Shown piece by piece: positions 11,740-25,123 of a stretch of DNA of 64,000 nt. The notes beneath the pieces are model-generated. The model saw nothing but the letters and a program-made list of their open reading frames with translations. It was not told where the DNA came from and did no database searches. A program made the position numbers and the translations under genes. Position 1 is the stretch's first letter. Each line of letters starts with the position of its first letter. Location of the stretch: contig OZ316898.1 of assembly GCA_973895155.1 (NCBI GenBank), forward strand, positions 6,076,001 to 6,140,000, given 5' to 3'. This stretch comes from Marsupella aquatica (lineage: Eukaryota; Marchantiophyta).

Positions 11740-14300
11740 GAAGAGAAAGAAAGGAAGATGCCAGATGCGAGAGCCAAATTGGACGCTATTCTAAAGGGAA
11801 ACGGGACTCAGTTAGAGCTTTGGAGAGGTTTATAAATAAATATGATGTCTCTGCCTCTGAGTCTGCAACGTCTTATTAGATCCGATGGAGCTCAAGCCAA
11901 CTTAGCCGGTCTACTGTAGTTGATCGGAGAAGTACACTCCTCGGCCTTGAAAACTACGACGATGCTCTCATTTAGGTGCATGCCAACTGGAGAGTTTTAC
12001 TTGTGCCTTGACATCTTTGACAATGCTATCATTGGAGCTGTGCTTGCGCCTGCCAATCGATGATTTTTGTTACCAATTATAGTAGTTCCCTCGGCATGGA
12101 AGTACTTCGTTATGAACCTGCTACTTGGTCGCTCTGCTATTGAATTCAGTCTGTTTCTCTGTTGTTGATGTCGTTGAATGACTCCGTTCCAATGCATGTC
12201 GAGTCTCGGTACAAGTACACGCACTGCGCCTGCTATCGTGTGCATGTTGCTTCTTTGCTGTTGTTCGGTGATTCTGTCCCAATCAAGCTCGTGCCTTGCC
12301 AAAAGTAGTTCCACTGGGCCTCCTACGGGATTGATTCGCTTCGCTTTCTATCGTTTGGTGATATGAATCCGATGCATTTTTCCTTTTCGGCTCCATAGGC
12401 TCTCTAACCGGTTATATCCGTTAGGAATACGAAATATTATCACTTTCATCCCGACACTGAGGCACTAATGAGATTGGAATAGCTTTTTTGGTAACAAGAA
12501 TTGAGGACTTTTTCGGTGAGAGAGATGATTCGATTGATAAATTAGGAAAGCCTACTTGCCGACATATCTGAAACTGGTTCGGACTCTTAGCGAGTCATAT
12601 GGCTCCAGCCGGATTTGGGACTGATCTATTGGCTTTGGAGGCTGAAGTGGTATGAATTTGATTTGGACTTCAGGTCTCAAGCTTATGAACGGACGAGCTA
12701 ATCGATGCTATCGGAGAGTGTAGCAGATTGTGCAGACCCTTGAAGGTGAAGATTCCTTCTGGAACAATGGAAATCTTTGGCAGGCGAAGGTCGAGTTGAA
12801 ACGATCCGACGACAATACAAAGAAGAAGTTCTCCAAATTTATGCGAGTTGTCGAGTCTTCAAAGGGAACTGCTGTAGAAAGGAAATACATGACGCAGGAA
12901 TTGCGTGCTCAGGTTGAGTTTCCAAGGGAACTGTCTGCTGTTACAAGGAAATACGTGATGCAGGAATGCGTGCTCATCATAGAGCTCACTCGGCTGAGTG
13001 TGGGGGTGGTATGTAATAATTATCCCTGCACTCTCGGATGAGATCGGAGTGACCTCTCCGAGACAGTGGGTGCATTGATGCTGTGGCAGTCATTTGCCAG
13101 CTTGTCACGCGCAGTAAATGTACTCAACTGAGGTTTTTCTCTTTGGAAGACTCGATGTCAGTTCCGACCTCTACGTGATGCAAGGTGAGGGGGGCCTTTT
13201 TCGATTGCAAGTAGATCCGCTTAACTAGAGCCTTAGAGCCTTTTGATTCATCTGGTGGAATGGATGCTGCAGATCCTCACAGACAACAAGAGGTAGCATT
13301 TGAATTCGAAAAGTGCGAAATTCATCCATTTATTTCTGTACTCTCTGGGAATTTCACTGTGTTACACTGTCGAGAATTCAATCTTCCTTCACTCTGGCAT
13401 TGCGAAGCGTAGTACATGCAAAGTATCTCAAGACGAGAATTTAATCTGTGGAAGTAGCTTCTAAGCCAGCTTTAAGCTTCACAAGCCTTTCGAAAGTTCA
13501 TCTGTCTTATGCATGTCTTTCGATAACGTGTTTAAATCTACATCTAAACAGCATGTGCAATCTCCCCTTTCTCAATAAAATGGCCAGCCAGCCAGCCATC
13601 TAAGACCTGTTATGATGAGGGAGATTTCTATGAGGATTCTCACGAAAATTTCCCTGGCCGTCTGCTTTGCTTGTTGCAGGAAAGTCGAGCAACTCGTTTA
13701 CTTAGTCACGACATCAACAAACTCGGGGCAGGCTAGTGATAAGAATGCGAGACGTTGGACCTCGTGTTGGTAGGTCTAGAGGCATCTGGTGTACCCACTC
13801 TTTGCAAAAAAGGTAATCTCATACGCACAGATGTGAAAGTACACCAATTAAGCCTATCGTGCTGTCACAACGGGCTTGACCTTAAAAACGTATCATCCTT
13901 TCGGTGATTCATCCAAAGAGTCATTCTCAACTTTTGACCTTGCATAGAGCCTAGTTGTTAGAGCGCAACTTGAACTCTGGCTTGGCTGCTACGACATACA
14001 CATTGGCAAACCCACTTCTCGCTGAAAATTCGCCTCTCAAGAAGGTAAGAAATTGATCTCTTCGCTGCTGGGTTCGAAAACCTTTGCTAGGGAACTCCTG
14101 TTTTGTGCTTCAGCAGATTGCATGCCTCGTTCAGGTAATTGCACAAGGTTGAGCAATTCTTTGAGCGGTAGGCATAATCTCTTATGAATGTCCCGTGTTG
14201 GTCAAATAGAAGTCTTAGAACAGATCCAGACAGGGGCAATGAGATTAGTATTACAAACGTTTCATCAAAAAACACATACAGCAGTTGATATTTTTTACAC
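11740..14300. other. intergenic or relict sequence
   Basis: Imperfect repeats occur at 12040-12310, where CTGTTGTT...GA(C/T)T(C/G)(C/T)(G/T)TCCCAA-type segments recur about every 90 bp. A second small duplication lies at 12870-12970 (GGAA(C/T)TG(C/T)...AAGGAAATAC(A/G)TGA twice). The latter falls in an open frame (12730-13041) with no recognisable domain. This may be a decayed gene or element; I cannot assign it. Confidence 0.3.
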
Positions 14301-16479
14301 TCTGCCACCTTAATTGCTTCTGTTTTGCTTGCGCTGAGAATTGCTTTGCTTTCTTCCCCCAGGGCAATTCTTTACAAATGTACTTTTTACAGGCAGCAAA
14401 GTAATAGAGTTCATTGTCTGGGTGCGCCTAATCTATTACTTGCCACACGACTTGCTGTTACTGTCATTTCCCCAAGAGCTACTTCCATCCAAATTTGTTT
14501 ATTTATGAAAAGGAAATTGCAAAGAACAGCGATATTTCTCATGGAGAGTTTGATTTTTAGATTTAGAATTCAGTTCTCCAATATGTTTTAAAATCCACCT
14601 CCTAGGATTTAATTCTGGCGTTTAATCTCCTCTGATTTTTGTTACTGTGTCCAATTGTGTCCAACTTGCCGGGGTAGTTATCGTCTTTGAGAAAGTGGTT
14701 CCTCGTTATTGGATGTCTTACAATGTCCTTGGTCCCTAAGTAATATTTACACCCTCCAATCTTCTCAATAATTAGCCGGTGGATGTGTCTTACCATCTAC
14801 AGAATAAAGTTGTTACATGCCGTCAAATTCCTGTGGCACATTAGCTGGAGGGTAGAACCCAACAGTTGTTTATTTCCATATAATAATTTAGTATTGGCTT
14901 TAGTGTTTTTTAATCTATTATAGTGAGAATTTAATATCACTTCAATACAGAACAAAAGTTAGATATGCTATTTGAAATAAACAAGAATTATTTTTGCTTG
15001 GACTTCCCAAGAGCATGAGAAAGTTATGGGTTTTTTATTTACATCTATATACTAATATCTACTTTAGTGTTCTTGTGTCAAGTTTAATATAATGAAAAAT
15101 CAATATCAATCAAACATAAAAATCAGGTTTGGCATTAGTTATAGTATTGGTTGTGTAAACAAGAAACTTTTGAGTTATGTTCCTAGGAGTATTTACTGTT
15201 TGGAGCAAACTAGACACAATGAACTTCAAGACTTGTTCTTCCTCCTATGTGTCAATGAAGTGAATATTGGAATCGAGACACCATGCTTAGATTTGTAAGT
15301 TTGGTTTGTTTATCTTGAGAAAAACTCAAAAATGTGATGTAAAACAAAGCCACTATGAAGGTTTAAAGCCTTGTTCTTAATTTTATAACTTAAGATTAAA
15401 ATAGATGTTATAAAGGACATAGCATTTTTTTCCCAAAGGCTCACTTGTAAGAGTCAGAGCATTTGCAATTTTTAAAGTTTTAATTCTTGCAAATTATCTT
15501 AAGAATGAATTAAATGAATATTCTTAAGTACACAACATATACATTCAATCATAGAGCCAACAAATATACCATCAATTTCTTTGTATACAAGCAAATTGTT
15601 TTTGAAAAATATGGAGCATAGAGTTTGGTTTAAACATTTTTTCCTATAGTTCACATGTGGCACGACGGCTTATGCAACCATTCTACCATTATTCACATTC
15701 TTTACTCAAAATTCATTTTGTACGCATGCACAAAAATTTACAGTTTAAAGCTAACCGAAAAAGAATTTATAGTTTTTTAATAATGATGTATTTGGAATGT
15801 GCTTTGCTCTTCTTTTTAATACTACAATGTGATCACTAAGTCTCATGGATGGTGCAACTAGCCAACTTTCTAGTCGCTCAAGGTACAATACAATTTGAAT
15901 TTGTCCGTTCGTTATGCTTTCAGCAATTCAGAGTGTTGTAGCCAAGATGCTAACATCATTTAAGAGCCCTTTAAGAGTTATTTGTGACGTTGTTTGATTT
16001 CTTGTCATTATGTACAACTTTGCTGAAGAAACATTGGCAATATTATCATGTATTTTGTCAAGATTCTATCCTTTTGTTTTGTAAAAGTATATCTCCTATA
16101 GCTTGCAACCCTTCAACTTGTAGCTATGTGTTCAATTCATAGGTTTAAATCACACGATTTCTTTTTGTTTGTTATTTAATATGCCTTAATTCTTGCAACC
16201 CTAAATTTGGAATCATGTGTTTGTAGATGTCAAGCACATTCCAAAGACTCTTCTTTCGCAATTTTGTTCTTTCAATAAAGAAGATCATTCCATTTTTTCT
16301 CCAACCCTCAAGGATCCAAAAGCAATTTTCTTCAAAAGGTATAATTGAGATTTTCAAACACTGGTTTTTTATTCATGTAATTGATTTCATACTCTCAATA
16401 AAAACACCAGTACCCTCACCTAGATAAAGCCAAGATCCAATTCTTACTTTGAGATTTTGAAGTTGATAACATATTTTTT
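14301..16479. other. AT-rich intergenic DNA, no gene seen
   Basis: AT content rises toward the right. Only short frames occur on both strands. There is no tandem repeat, inverted repeat or RNA gene that I can recognise. Confidence 0.45.
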
Positions 16480-17790
16480 CACACACTTAATCTTTTATAA
16501 AAATAAATAACAATTTTAGAATATAAATATATAATCATGAGAAAAATATCATTAATCAAATTCATATATTCAAATATTTTAAAATTATTATTTTTAATTA
16601 ATTTAAAAATGTATATAATTGAATAAATTTTGAATTTTATTAATGATTTTCATTTATTCATAAATTGTATGTCATAAATTATCAATACATGCATATTTAT
16701 CATTATTATGAATAATTATATATTATATTTTAATTTCAATATTTTACACATATTCTGATATTAAATATTTATTTTTTATTCAAATAATATTTTTATTATT
16801 TATTATTTATTTTTATTATTTTAAATAATTTATTTTAATTAATGATATTATATTTTCAAATATATTTTTAAAATTATTTAAATATAAAAAATTCATGTAT
16901 ATTTTATTTATTTATTTTAATTATTTAATATATTTATTTTTATATATAAATTTTATTTATAAAACTGTATATCAAATATAATGTAATTTTAAAAATATAT
17001 ATTTTTTAATCTTTTCGTTGACAAATCTATAAGATTCTTTATAAGTGGTCCCACTATGTATTTATGCATCTTTTGAGGAGTGATTGACGGATCCAATGCA
17101 TGCAAAAGAGTAGGTAAGAAGATTCCCTTGTTTGTTGTTCCACTACTTTTTGATTTCCTTGTTTGTTGTTCCACTACTTTTTGTTTGGTGTAATAACTTT
17201 TGCTCCAATAATTTTATAACAATATTAAAATAAATACTTAAAAACTATTTTTAATAATTTAAATTTATAATAATAATAATTTTGAGGTACATAGAGACCA
17301 TAAATTTTTATTATAATTTTATTATATAATTCAAATATAATTTAATTAAAATATTTTTATTTTAATATTAATATGAAGATACATATTTGATTCGTTATAT
17401 TCAAAAATTTAGTTAATATTTTTATTTTTTCTCTTCAAATAGAAATAAAATTCAATTCGATATTTTATAAATAATAATTAAAATCAATAACAATATATTT
17501 AAAAAAATTTAAATATAAATAATTAAATAAATTTTAATTATATTTTTTATTTAATATTAATTTATATTATATTATATATATTAAATAATTTATATTTTAA
17601 TTAAATATATTAAAAATAAATTTTAATTTTAATAATTTTTATTAAATATATACTAAATAAAATTATACTTTATTATTTATATAGAATATAAAAATATTAA
17701 ATATATTTTATACTTATGCTAACAATGTATATAAATTAATTTTTATTTCTCAAAATTATAATTTTTCATAAATAATTTATGTTGTTATTA
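16480..17790. other. extremely AT-rich island
   Basis: About 1.3 kb made almost only of A and T (runs such as TTTTAAATAATTTATTTTAA), with abrupt edges against sequence of ordinary composition. It is interrupted at about 17030-17200 by a less AT-rich segment that contains a 37-bp direct duplication of TTGTTTGTTGTTCCACTACT. Such islands can be matrix-attachment regions, decayed methylated transposon DNA or degenerate AT satellite; the sequence alone does not decide. I see no ordered tandem period in the AT part. Confidence 0.6.
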
Positions 17791-18500
17791 AAATCTCTTC
17801 AATCTTATTATCTTGCTTGTGTCATTGCATTGGACAATGGTCATTATCATAACCTGTGGGTATTTGTTTTGTCCTTGTGAAGTGATTTTGGTATAATTCT
17901 TTGTCATTGAAGAAATTATCATTGTGGACTGTTTGTCTTTTGGAAAGATGTCTCCATCATGTACAGGTTAGTGTTGCACAAAGTTCAAAGTGTCAAATGG
18001 TGTGGATGGTTGGAAGATGAAAGCAAGGGTTGTTTCATGATTATGCACTCAACTTAGAAGTTGTCAATTAACCCCCTTCTTCTCCCCTCCCCTCTATTTG
18101 TTGTTCTTTTTCTTTAAGTTCACAACCTTTTTGTTTTACATTTTCCTTCCTCTTTCCCTGCTCTCCCTCCCGGCCATTCAGACATTTCCCTCTTGAGAAA
18201 AGAAAACAAGAAATCAGGGGCAAGATGCTATAACATGAACTACGCAGGTCAACACAAAATAATATGGGCAAAAAAGTGTTGGTAGTCAACGTTGGAAAGG
18301 TAATAATCCTGGTGAGATGGCAAAAACATTGTTTGGGAGCAAGAAAATACATTATGCAAACTGAAGTATATTTCTGGAAAATGGCAAAGAAAGTAAAATA
18401 AGAAACTGAGATGAGTAAAATTGGAATGGGGCTCACATAGAAGAATGCTAAAATACAACTTTTTACATTTATTACTGAAATTTGACCTGTAAGGGTTATC
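17791..18500. other. no gene seen
   Basis: Contains a pyrimidine-rich stretch at 18069-18175. A 162-codon minus-strand frame here is mostly the complement of low-complexity sequence and shows no domain. Confidence 0.4.
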
Positions 18501-18504
18501 ACCG

Positions 18505-18828
18505 TAAGCACTAACCTATCAGGCCCCCAAACCAATATTGCTAACGTGTCCCCCAAACAAAATTAATTATAATCAACCTGTCGGATTGGGTTAATTTTCA
18601 CTTGTATACATGTTCCAAATGCCATGTGGCAAGTTGCTACTGGACAGTCTGAGCCTATCAGGGCCCCCTTGGCCCTCCTTTCTTGGCCCCACATGGCTAC
18701 AAGAACCCGTATACTAGTAAATATTAACCTGAATACCAAATGAGGGATGGGTTGATAATTAATTTTATTTGGGGGGGGGGGGATTGTTAGGAATATTGGG
18801 TAGTTTGGGGGACAGGTTAGTAAAAAGT
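18505..18828. mobile_element. diverged foldback element, relative of the one at 5747
   Basis: The left end CACTAACCTATCAGGCCCCC pairs with the complement of the right end (TAGTTTGGGGGACAGGTTAG, then TAAAAAGT). The arms continue through CCAATATTGCTAAC against the complement of GTTAGGAATATTGGG, and CAAAATTAATTAT against ATAATTAATTTTATTTG. The terminal block CTGTCCCCCAAACTAC is shared with the 5747-6399 element, so both belong to one family. A run of about 13 G lies near the right end. No coding capacity. Confidence 0.6.
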
Positions 18829-19274
18829 CATTTCCAAAATAATGCAGTGTCTGTTGGTGGTTTGTTGGTAATATTTGATCATTTTTGCACTTATCGTCAA
18901 TAGAGCAAATGATCTCAAAATGTTTGTGAGGTATACATCTTCATTTGCAAGGTATGCTGGAGACATCTGACCTCAAATAGAAATCTTAGAAAAAAGCCCA
19001 AATAAATTCACGAGTCTGCCAAAAACTAACATCTTACACTTGGTCGAGGTGTTTGGAAAAAGTACTCAGGCCTTATCAAAAGTGATGCAATCATAAAGCA
19101 GCCTGTCAGTGTGAATAAAGGGTGTAATGTGAGACAACATGTTAGCCAGTCCATGAGGATGGGCAAAGCAAAAAACCCATTTGTCCATCCAGGCTTACCA
19201 TTTGATATTGTCAGTTTTATTTACCTGATTTTACAACTTATAACTCTCTACCAGTAGATGGTACCAAAGCACGA

Positions 19275-19429
19275 GGGATTTGCTTGATCAGACCCCAAAA
19301 TGAAATGTGTTACTTGGTAGGACCCCTTTGTGATCCAGGCCATCGATTCACCTTGAATCAGTGCACCCAAAACTTTAGGGGTCATATCAAATAACATAAT
19401 TAGTTTTGGGGTCTGATCAAGCAAATCCT
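19275..19429. mobile_element. small hairpin element (MITE-like)
   Basis: GGATTTGCTTGATCAGACCC at the left is answered by the complementary GGGTCTGATCAAGCAAATCC at the right. The arms go on through CCAAAATGAAATGTGTTACT and GGACCCCT against AGGGGTCATATCAAATAACA, so nearly all of the 155 bp folds. A related copy lies at about 50105-50260. Confidence 0.6.
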
Positions 19430-20567
19430 TCACCAATGCACCTATACAATGCACCTCTTAAAAAGCTAATATAGGAAGAAGTTCCCAGCAGGCACCCCAG
19501 TTCAATCAACCAAATAGCAAAAACATCCTTGAAAGATGGAATGGCTGACTTATGTTCACGCCATCCAAATTTGTAAAGAGATCAGAATGAGTAGTTTGTG
19601 TGGGTTTTATTATAGAATTAAATCAACACAGGAGGGTTTCTACAAACTCTAAATAAGAAACCATAAATAATACATTTCCATAACAAATCTTAGTGTTTAG
19701 ATTGCTTAATCTATGTTGAAAAATGTTTAGAACACATTAAAAACTTAGAGTAAGTATAGATGTTAAAAATAAAATTTTAAATAATTATCTTTACAATTGG
19801 ATAAGGTAAAACGAAAAGTAGTTGAAAGAAAAAATCAATTGGCAAAAACGCACAAAATGAAATCATTGTTTCGAGTGTACTACAGTTGCTAAGGGAAGGG
19901 TGAGCCTAGGTTGGGTAACAGAAAGATACCCAACTGTCCGAAACCGTTGGTTTTTGTGAATTTTAGCCAAATTCCTTTTTGCTACCTTCCTATACAGTTT
20001 AGTTCGGAACTCTACTAGGTCAGTTTGTAGGGTTTTATTTCTTGGAGACTCTTGGGCTATTTGCCTCTTTAACCTTCCCATTTTTTTATAAATATTTTTC
20101 TCACTTTAGTGGATTTCATGCCTATGGGATCATCGTTCTCTTGCTATGGCCTCTTTCGTTCTTTACAATATTTTATACATTCAAGAGAAGCTATGAATAC
20201 GAGAAAGTCAAAATAAGGTAGTGATGTCATCTGGGCAACCTTGTTTTATTTTACATGTCAAAGCCTCGTCACAGCTCCAAAAGGATCGGGAACCCTCCAT
20301 TGGTCAGTTTGGAAGCTAGTAGATACAATTCTTTATGCAATACTTAGGCTCTCACGCACGCGTTACGTGATTTGCTGCCAACTCCAGTAGAGGAGAGATC
20401 CAGTTTCTATTTGGTCCAAAGTCATCATTGGAGGCAATCCAAAAAGAATATACACATATATACAGTAATATAACAAATATAAATAAATATAACAGCCTTC
20501 GTAAAGAGATACCAAGAAAGTTGAACACAAACAACATCGATCACCAAAAGTTTCACATTTGTTTGAA

Positions 20568-21112
20568 CAAATATTCAGGAAAAGACTTGATGGGCCCCCC
20601 ATTGAAAAGAAACCCTGGTGAGGCCCCTTCATTTTCAAAAGGACTAGCTGGGGCCAGAGTCCCTCCACCTCTTACAAATTCCCTGCAACCTCGACCTCAA
20701 CCTCTCTAGCCCCTACAGTGCTGTGCAAAATTCCAGTATACAACCCCACTTAAAGTTATTAGCCATTTTCCAGAAATCTGATGGTTCCCCTTAAATCTAG
20801 TGAGATCTAATAGTCATGAAATGCGTCTAAGAAAATGATAAGTAATATTTTTAGAATTTATTTGACACCACGTGCCATTTGCCACTTAAGAGAAAAAAAA
20901 CCTTAATAAATAGGCTACCAAGGAACACAAGGCTGCACGGTATCAGGCTGGTTGAATATAGAACACTTCAGGGGTTAGAGGGGCTATATAATAGGGAATG
21001 TGCATGGGCTGCAGGGACTGGGGCCCAGTTAATCCCTTTCAAAGGAAGAGGCCTGGTAGGGTTTTCTTTCCCTAGGGGGCCCCATCAAATCTTTTCCTCA
21101 ATAAATATTACT
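20568..21112. mobile_element. foldback element with arms of about 140 bp
   Basis: The left arm begins AAATATTCAGGAAAAGACTT and runs through GATGGGCCCCCCATTG, AAACCCTGGTGAGGCCCC and GGGGCCAGAGTCCCT to CCTCTCTAGCCCCT (about 20713). The right arm is its imperfect complement, from AGGGGTTAGAGGGG (about 20970) to AAAAGATTTGATGGGG reversed (ending near 21112). The roughly 250-bp middle has no coding capacity. I found no clear target duplication. Confidence 0.6.
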
Positions 21113-23900
21113 ACTATTGTATATGTCTCTTTCTGGTGGGATCCTACCAACATTTATTTGCTCACATTAGACACTGAATGGGACCTTGAATTGAAAATGA
21201 GCAAAGCAGACACCATTGGGGTGGCCATTAGCTTTCAGCATTAAATACTCATGCAAACCCATGCCAAACTTGCAAACTTACCAGTAGAGAAACAAAAATA
21301 GGTGAGGATAGCATCTCAACTACTCGAAGACGTTCAAGCTGCTATATTGGGTTTCTATCAAGCAATGAGAAAGTAGTGAGGGAATTTATTATGCCTCTCC
21401 AATAATCTGCATACCACCTGGTCTAATATGGTTAAATTTTTGTGAGGCTGCTATATAATGGTGGGACACTTTTTGGCTATCTTGTCTCATTAAAATTGCT
21501 TACAATGTACTTTTATGCTAATCTGGCCTAATCTAGGCCTTAGCCATGTAATATTTAGAATTTAATAATTTTTAGCAACCCCTATAATTTTTTATTCATT
21601 TAGTTTTTATTAGATTCCCTATATTTTAGGGCATTTTTCCTTAGTTGCAGAGGAAATGTTAGACACTTCAACCAAGCAACCAATGCAATGCAGCTTATAT
21701 GCCATTGCTTATAAAGTTTACATCGGTTTTTTTATCAACATGTGTCACTTAAATAAAGAGCCCCACCAACAGCAGAAAATTAAGAAAAAAACTAACTTAA
21801 CGCACTGTTCTTGGAATCATAAACTAGGTACAGATACATTGACTAGAACCGTTTCCATTAAATTTTTAAAACTGTTTTTAAATACTGTTTTTAATCATTT
21901 TTTAATACTTGTTTTTCATAAACTAATCAAATTAACATGTCTCCTCACATTTCAATTCTTTGGAATAAGTCAAAATAGGTATCTATTAGGACTAACATAC
22001 TATAATGGGGGTTCTTAAAACATAGAAACAACAATTATGTTCACAATGTACAAATCCATTAAAGCCATTATTTTGTCATAAAACTGAGTCACAATCTTTT
22101 GTCAAAAAAACTGAGAGCTTTCAGAAATACTGATAATAGTGGTAGAGAATACTAGGGTCGTACGTGGGCAGGGAGATGTTGAGGGCACGGATGGCGAGGG
22201 GTATGTGCATGGTGGCCAAGAATAACCAACCTTATCTAAGATAATTTTATTCAATAATCAAACATGTCATTTGGGGGGAAAAAATCCTGTCATTTGGGGG
22301 GTTGCCTATATATAACTCTGTGAAAGAGCAAAAATGCCAAACCTTGAGAGAGGATTCCAGAGGCAGGAAAAAGACCCAATGAAAGGGAGAAAACAAGGGA
22401 ATGGCCTAGGAAAGTAACAAAGCATGAGGGTCTACAAGGCAAAAGATTTAAAGCCCTGCTAAGCAACAAAGTAGAAAGGGCTCGAGAGTGTACCACATAA
22501 AATGCTCACAAAGAAGAATTTTACAAGAGGTCCTAAAACAGATTACCCCTGTCTTAGGAAGAACAGTGAATGACCCAGTCCTCTTTAATGCAATGAACAT
22601 CACCTACAGAAAGAAACCAGTGAATACCAAAATTGGGAATATGGCCTCCACTCTACACAAGAAACAGCATGAGCTCAAAGGGAATGGTTGAAGATAGGAA
22701 AAGCTGGGTTACATTGTCATTTTTTTCTGTTTCATTTTTGCAATTGTCACTAAGTTCTGTCAGGTACAAAACGAGATATCCTATTGTCATTGTTTTTGTA
22801 AATAATTGGACATAAGTTGTTCTCAATTAAACAATCCATAACTTTAGGATGATGAAAACAACCTTTATGGGAGCATGAGCACTTTGCAATGTAATCATGC
22901 ATTTTTGAAACCATATTTATATTTCAGATGTAAGATACAAGGGGGTTGAAACCAAAATGATCTATCTAATTAAAAAAAATGGAGATAATCATTTCAGAAG
23001 TAAACCACAGTAGTCATACTTACTGCTCAAGCCTTAGAATAAAGAAAAATGGGAAACCATTTGTTTTTCTTTTTAAAATTAGCTCTAATCAATGGAGATG
23101 ATATACTAATTATATATCCAATTTAAAAAACATTTGGCAGATGAAGTGCTCAAGGAAGAATCGAAGTTATAAACATCACGCAATTTGTAGCCTTTTGACG
23201 TTTGTAAAACTCTACTGTACTGTGGAGAAATTCAGGAACTATTAAAGAAATGGATATATCAGACAATCAAAATTGCTATTATATTCATCATTAAACTGAC
23301 TTTCAAAAGAGAAATTGTTTCAAAATCCAATTTGATGATTGAACTGAAAATTAGTTTTCCTAGGAAGTTGGTTCTACAATAGTTTAGCAGTATGAGTAGG
23401 TGATATTTAAAAAAATTTCTCACCTTTTCAGGTTTCGGGATTAGCAATGGTGTATTCTTTTGAGTTTAGTGCTAGTCTCTCTGGACCTCTTTTGTTTCTA
23501 TTCGATTGTAATTCGTTTTCCCATTTTTTCTAATTGGTCTTATTTCCCAATGTACTTTATTTGACACTTTATAGTGAGTGGTCCTTTTCCTCGTTTCAGG
23601 AGTTACTATAAAGCCTGTTCTAAAAAGTTCTCTTATCCTAGGGCTTGCAGTATAATAAGCTGTCCGGTCCGAGGACCGACGACCGTGATGACACGACTGC
23701 CAATTTCGCAAGGCGTGACGGTAGTGTACATATTATTATATCCCGGGAGGCCGTATAATTTAGAGTACGTCCGCATAATAAGGGGACGAAATCTACGGTA
23801 CTCTTCTTCATGACTGTAAAGCAGCACGCTTACCGAACTAACAAATAATAATAATAGTCATATAATAATACTAACAAAATATTTAATATTTAATAATAAC
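21113..23900. other. no gene seen
   Basis: Short frames only. A repeated (A)TGTCATTTGGGGGG lies at about 22266-22305. I see no RNA gene or convincing mobile element. Confidence 0.4.
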
Positions 23901-24128
23901 ATAATATAATAATTACCTCGGAACTGCGACGACGACTGTACTGGGTAAGTGCAGTGCAGTGCAGTGCTAGACTACAGTCCTATGCTAAAGGACAGTAAGG
24001 AGGCATTTATTAGCCTTCGGGTTTTAGGCTGGTGGTGGTTTTTCCGTTGCTTCGTGTGTTTCTAACGAACGTCGAGAGGAGAGGCTGTGAAGTGCGAAGG
24101 CTTGAACTGAACTGCTTCCTCGTCGACA

Positions 24129-24245
24129 ATGGAATCCCCGATTTCGGTTCGGACCATGGAAACCACGGCGTCGTCGACGACTATGGAAACCGGAAGAAGA
24201 CGAGCACAGGTGCGATGGAGGCGTCTGATTCGGGGAGGGCGCTGA
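24129..24245 (+). CDS. short upstream open frame, possible alternative first exon
   Basis: An ATG in a GC-rich stretch opens a 38-codon frame starting MESPISVRTMETTASSTTME. A donor-like CACAG-GTGCGA at 24209/24210 would end a 27-codon exon in phase 0. Composition and position about 1 kb before the SRA gene suggest transcribed leader or an alternative first exon, but splicing to the acceptor at 25123 would not keep the SRA frame. A minus-strand frame of 184 codons over the same stretch looks like a shadow. Confidence 0.15.
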   Translation: MESPISVRTMETTASSTTMETGRRRAQVRWRRLIRGGR

Positions 24246-24838
24246 CGCTCGTGCGCTGCAGCTGCTGCTGCTGCTTTGAGCGGGAACGAATTGTGTATGA
24301 TTGTACAGATCCGGGCCTCGTCGGGCTAGAACATAGAACCTGCTGGTTGGAGGGAGGCGCGTCTGTTCTTGACAGGCACACTACTACTAGAGCGGAGAGT
24401 GGAGACGGTCCGCTGCTTTGTCGTCCTGATCTTTGTCGGTAAATGTTGTCGATCTCTGTCTGGTGGTCTGGTGTGGTGTGGTGTGATGCGGTTGGTGTGA
24501 TGTGGTGTGATGCGGTTGGTGTGATGTGAGCACGATGGGAGGAAACAGTATTGCAGAGAGGAGGAGGGAGGGCGAGGGCGAGCGAAGCTAACAGGGGAGA
24601 TCTTGCTTGTGAATCCCCTTCTTGTTCGTCTGGTGGTGTGGTGCGGTTGCTGGGATGTGGGCACGATGGGAGGAAACGCTGCAGAGAAGAGGAACGGAGG
24701 AGAATCTTGGTGAGTGATGGTTTTGTCGTGTCCACTAACTGTGTGTGTAGTGCGTCAGACTTGGTGGTTTTTTAGTTCATACATGTCTATTCGTTGCGAG
24801 CAGAGTGATCGGAGCGATTGGAGAAGTGACAGCAGAAA

Positions 24839-24919
24839 ATGCACATCGAGACAATTATACTCGATGAGGAAAAGGATGATGACCGCAGCTTTGCGTTTCT
24901 TTCTGTTCTTCGTTTGTGA
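24839..24919 (+). pseudogene. duplicated, truncated start of the SRA gene (26-codon frame)
   Basis: This frame begins MHIETIILDEEKDDD and parallels the real start MHPEIIILDDDTDDDEF 311 bp downstream. It keeps the hydrophobic core followed by acidic residues, then diverges and stops at 24917-24919. It sits behind its own copy of the leader intron (24710-24803). It is either a dead duplicate or, if transcribed in the same messenger, an upstream open frame that could affect translation of the SRA gene. Confidence 0.55.
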
Positions 24920-25037
24920 ATGTTCTCCTTCTCTGGCTGTTGGTGTGGTGCGGTTAGTGTGATGGGAGCGCGATGGGAGAAAATATTGTAGAGAGGAGTG
25001 AAGGTGAGAGCCAAGCTAATGACGGAGAAGTATCTCG

Positions 25038-25123
25038 GTGAGTGATGGTTTTGTCGGGTGAATGAACTGCAGTGCGTTGGATTAGTGGTGTTGTGTTCAT
25101 ATCTGTTTCTTTGTTGCGAGCAG
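25038..25123 (+). other. predicted 86-bp intron in the SRA gene leader
   Basis: The donor TCTCG-GTGAGTG (25037/25038) and the acceptor TTGTTGCGAGCAG (ending 25123, after a T-rich stretch) bound a small intron whose removal brings the leader to 26 nt from the ATG at 25150. The tandem duplicate at 24710-24803 has the same signals. Conservation of both sites between diverged copies supports real splicing. Confidence 0.55.

Noticed and set aside
14060-14085. tRNA T-arm-like GGGTTCGAAAACC
   Set aside because: No matching acceptor stem, D-arm or anticodon arm in the neighbouring 70 bases.
24181-24735. 184-codon minus-strand frame rich in Ser, Pro and His-Thr repeats
   Set aside because: It is the complement of the GGTGTGGTGTGATGCGGTT tandem sequence and lacks any domain.
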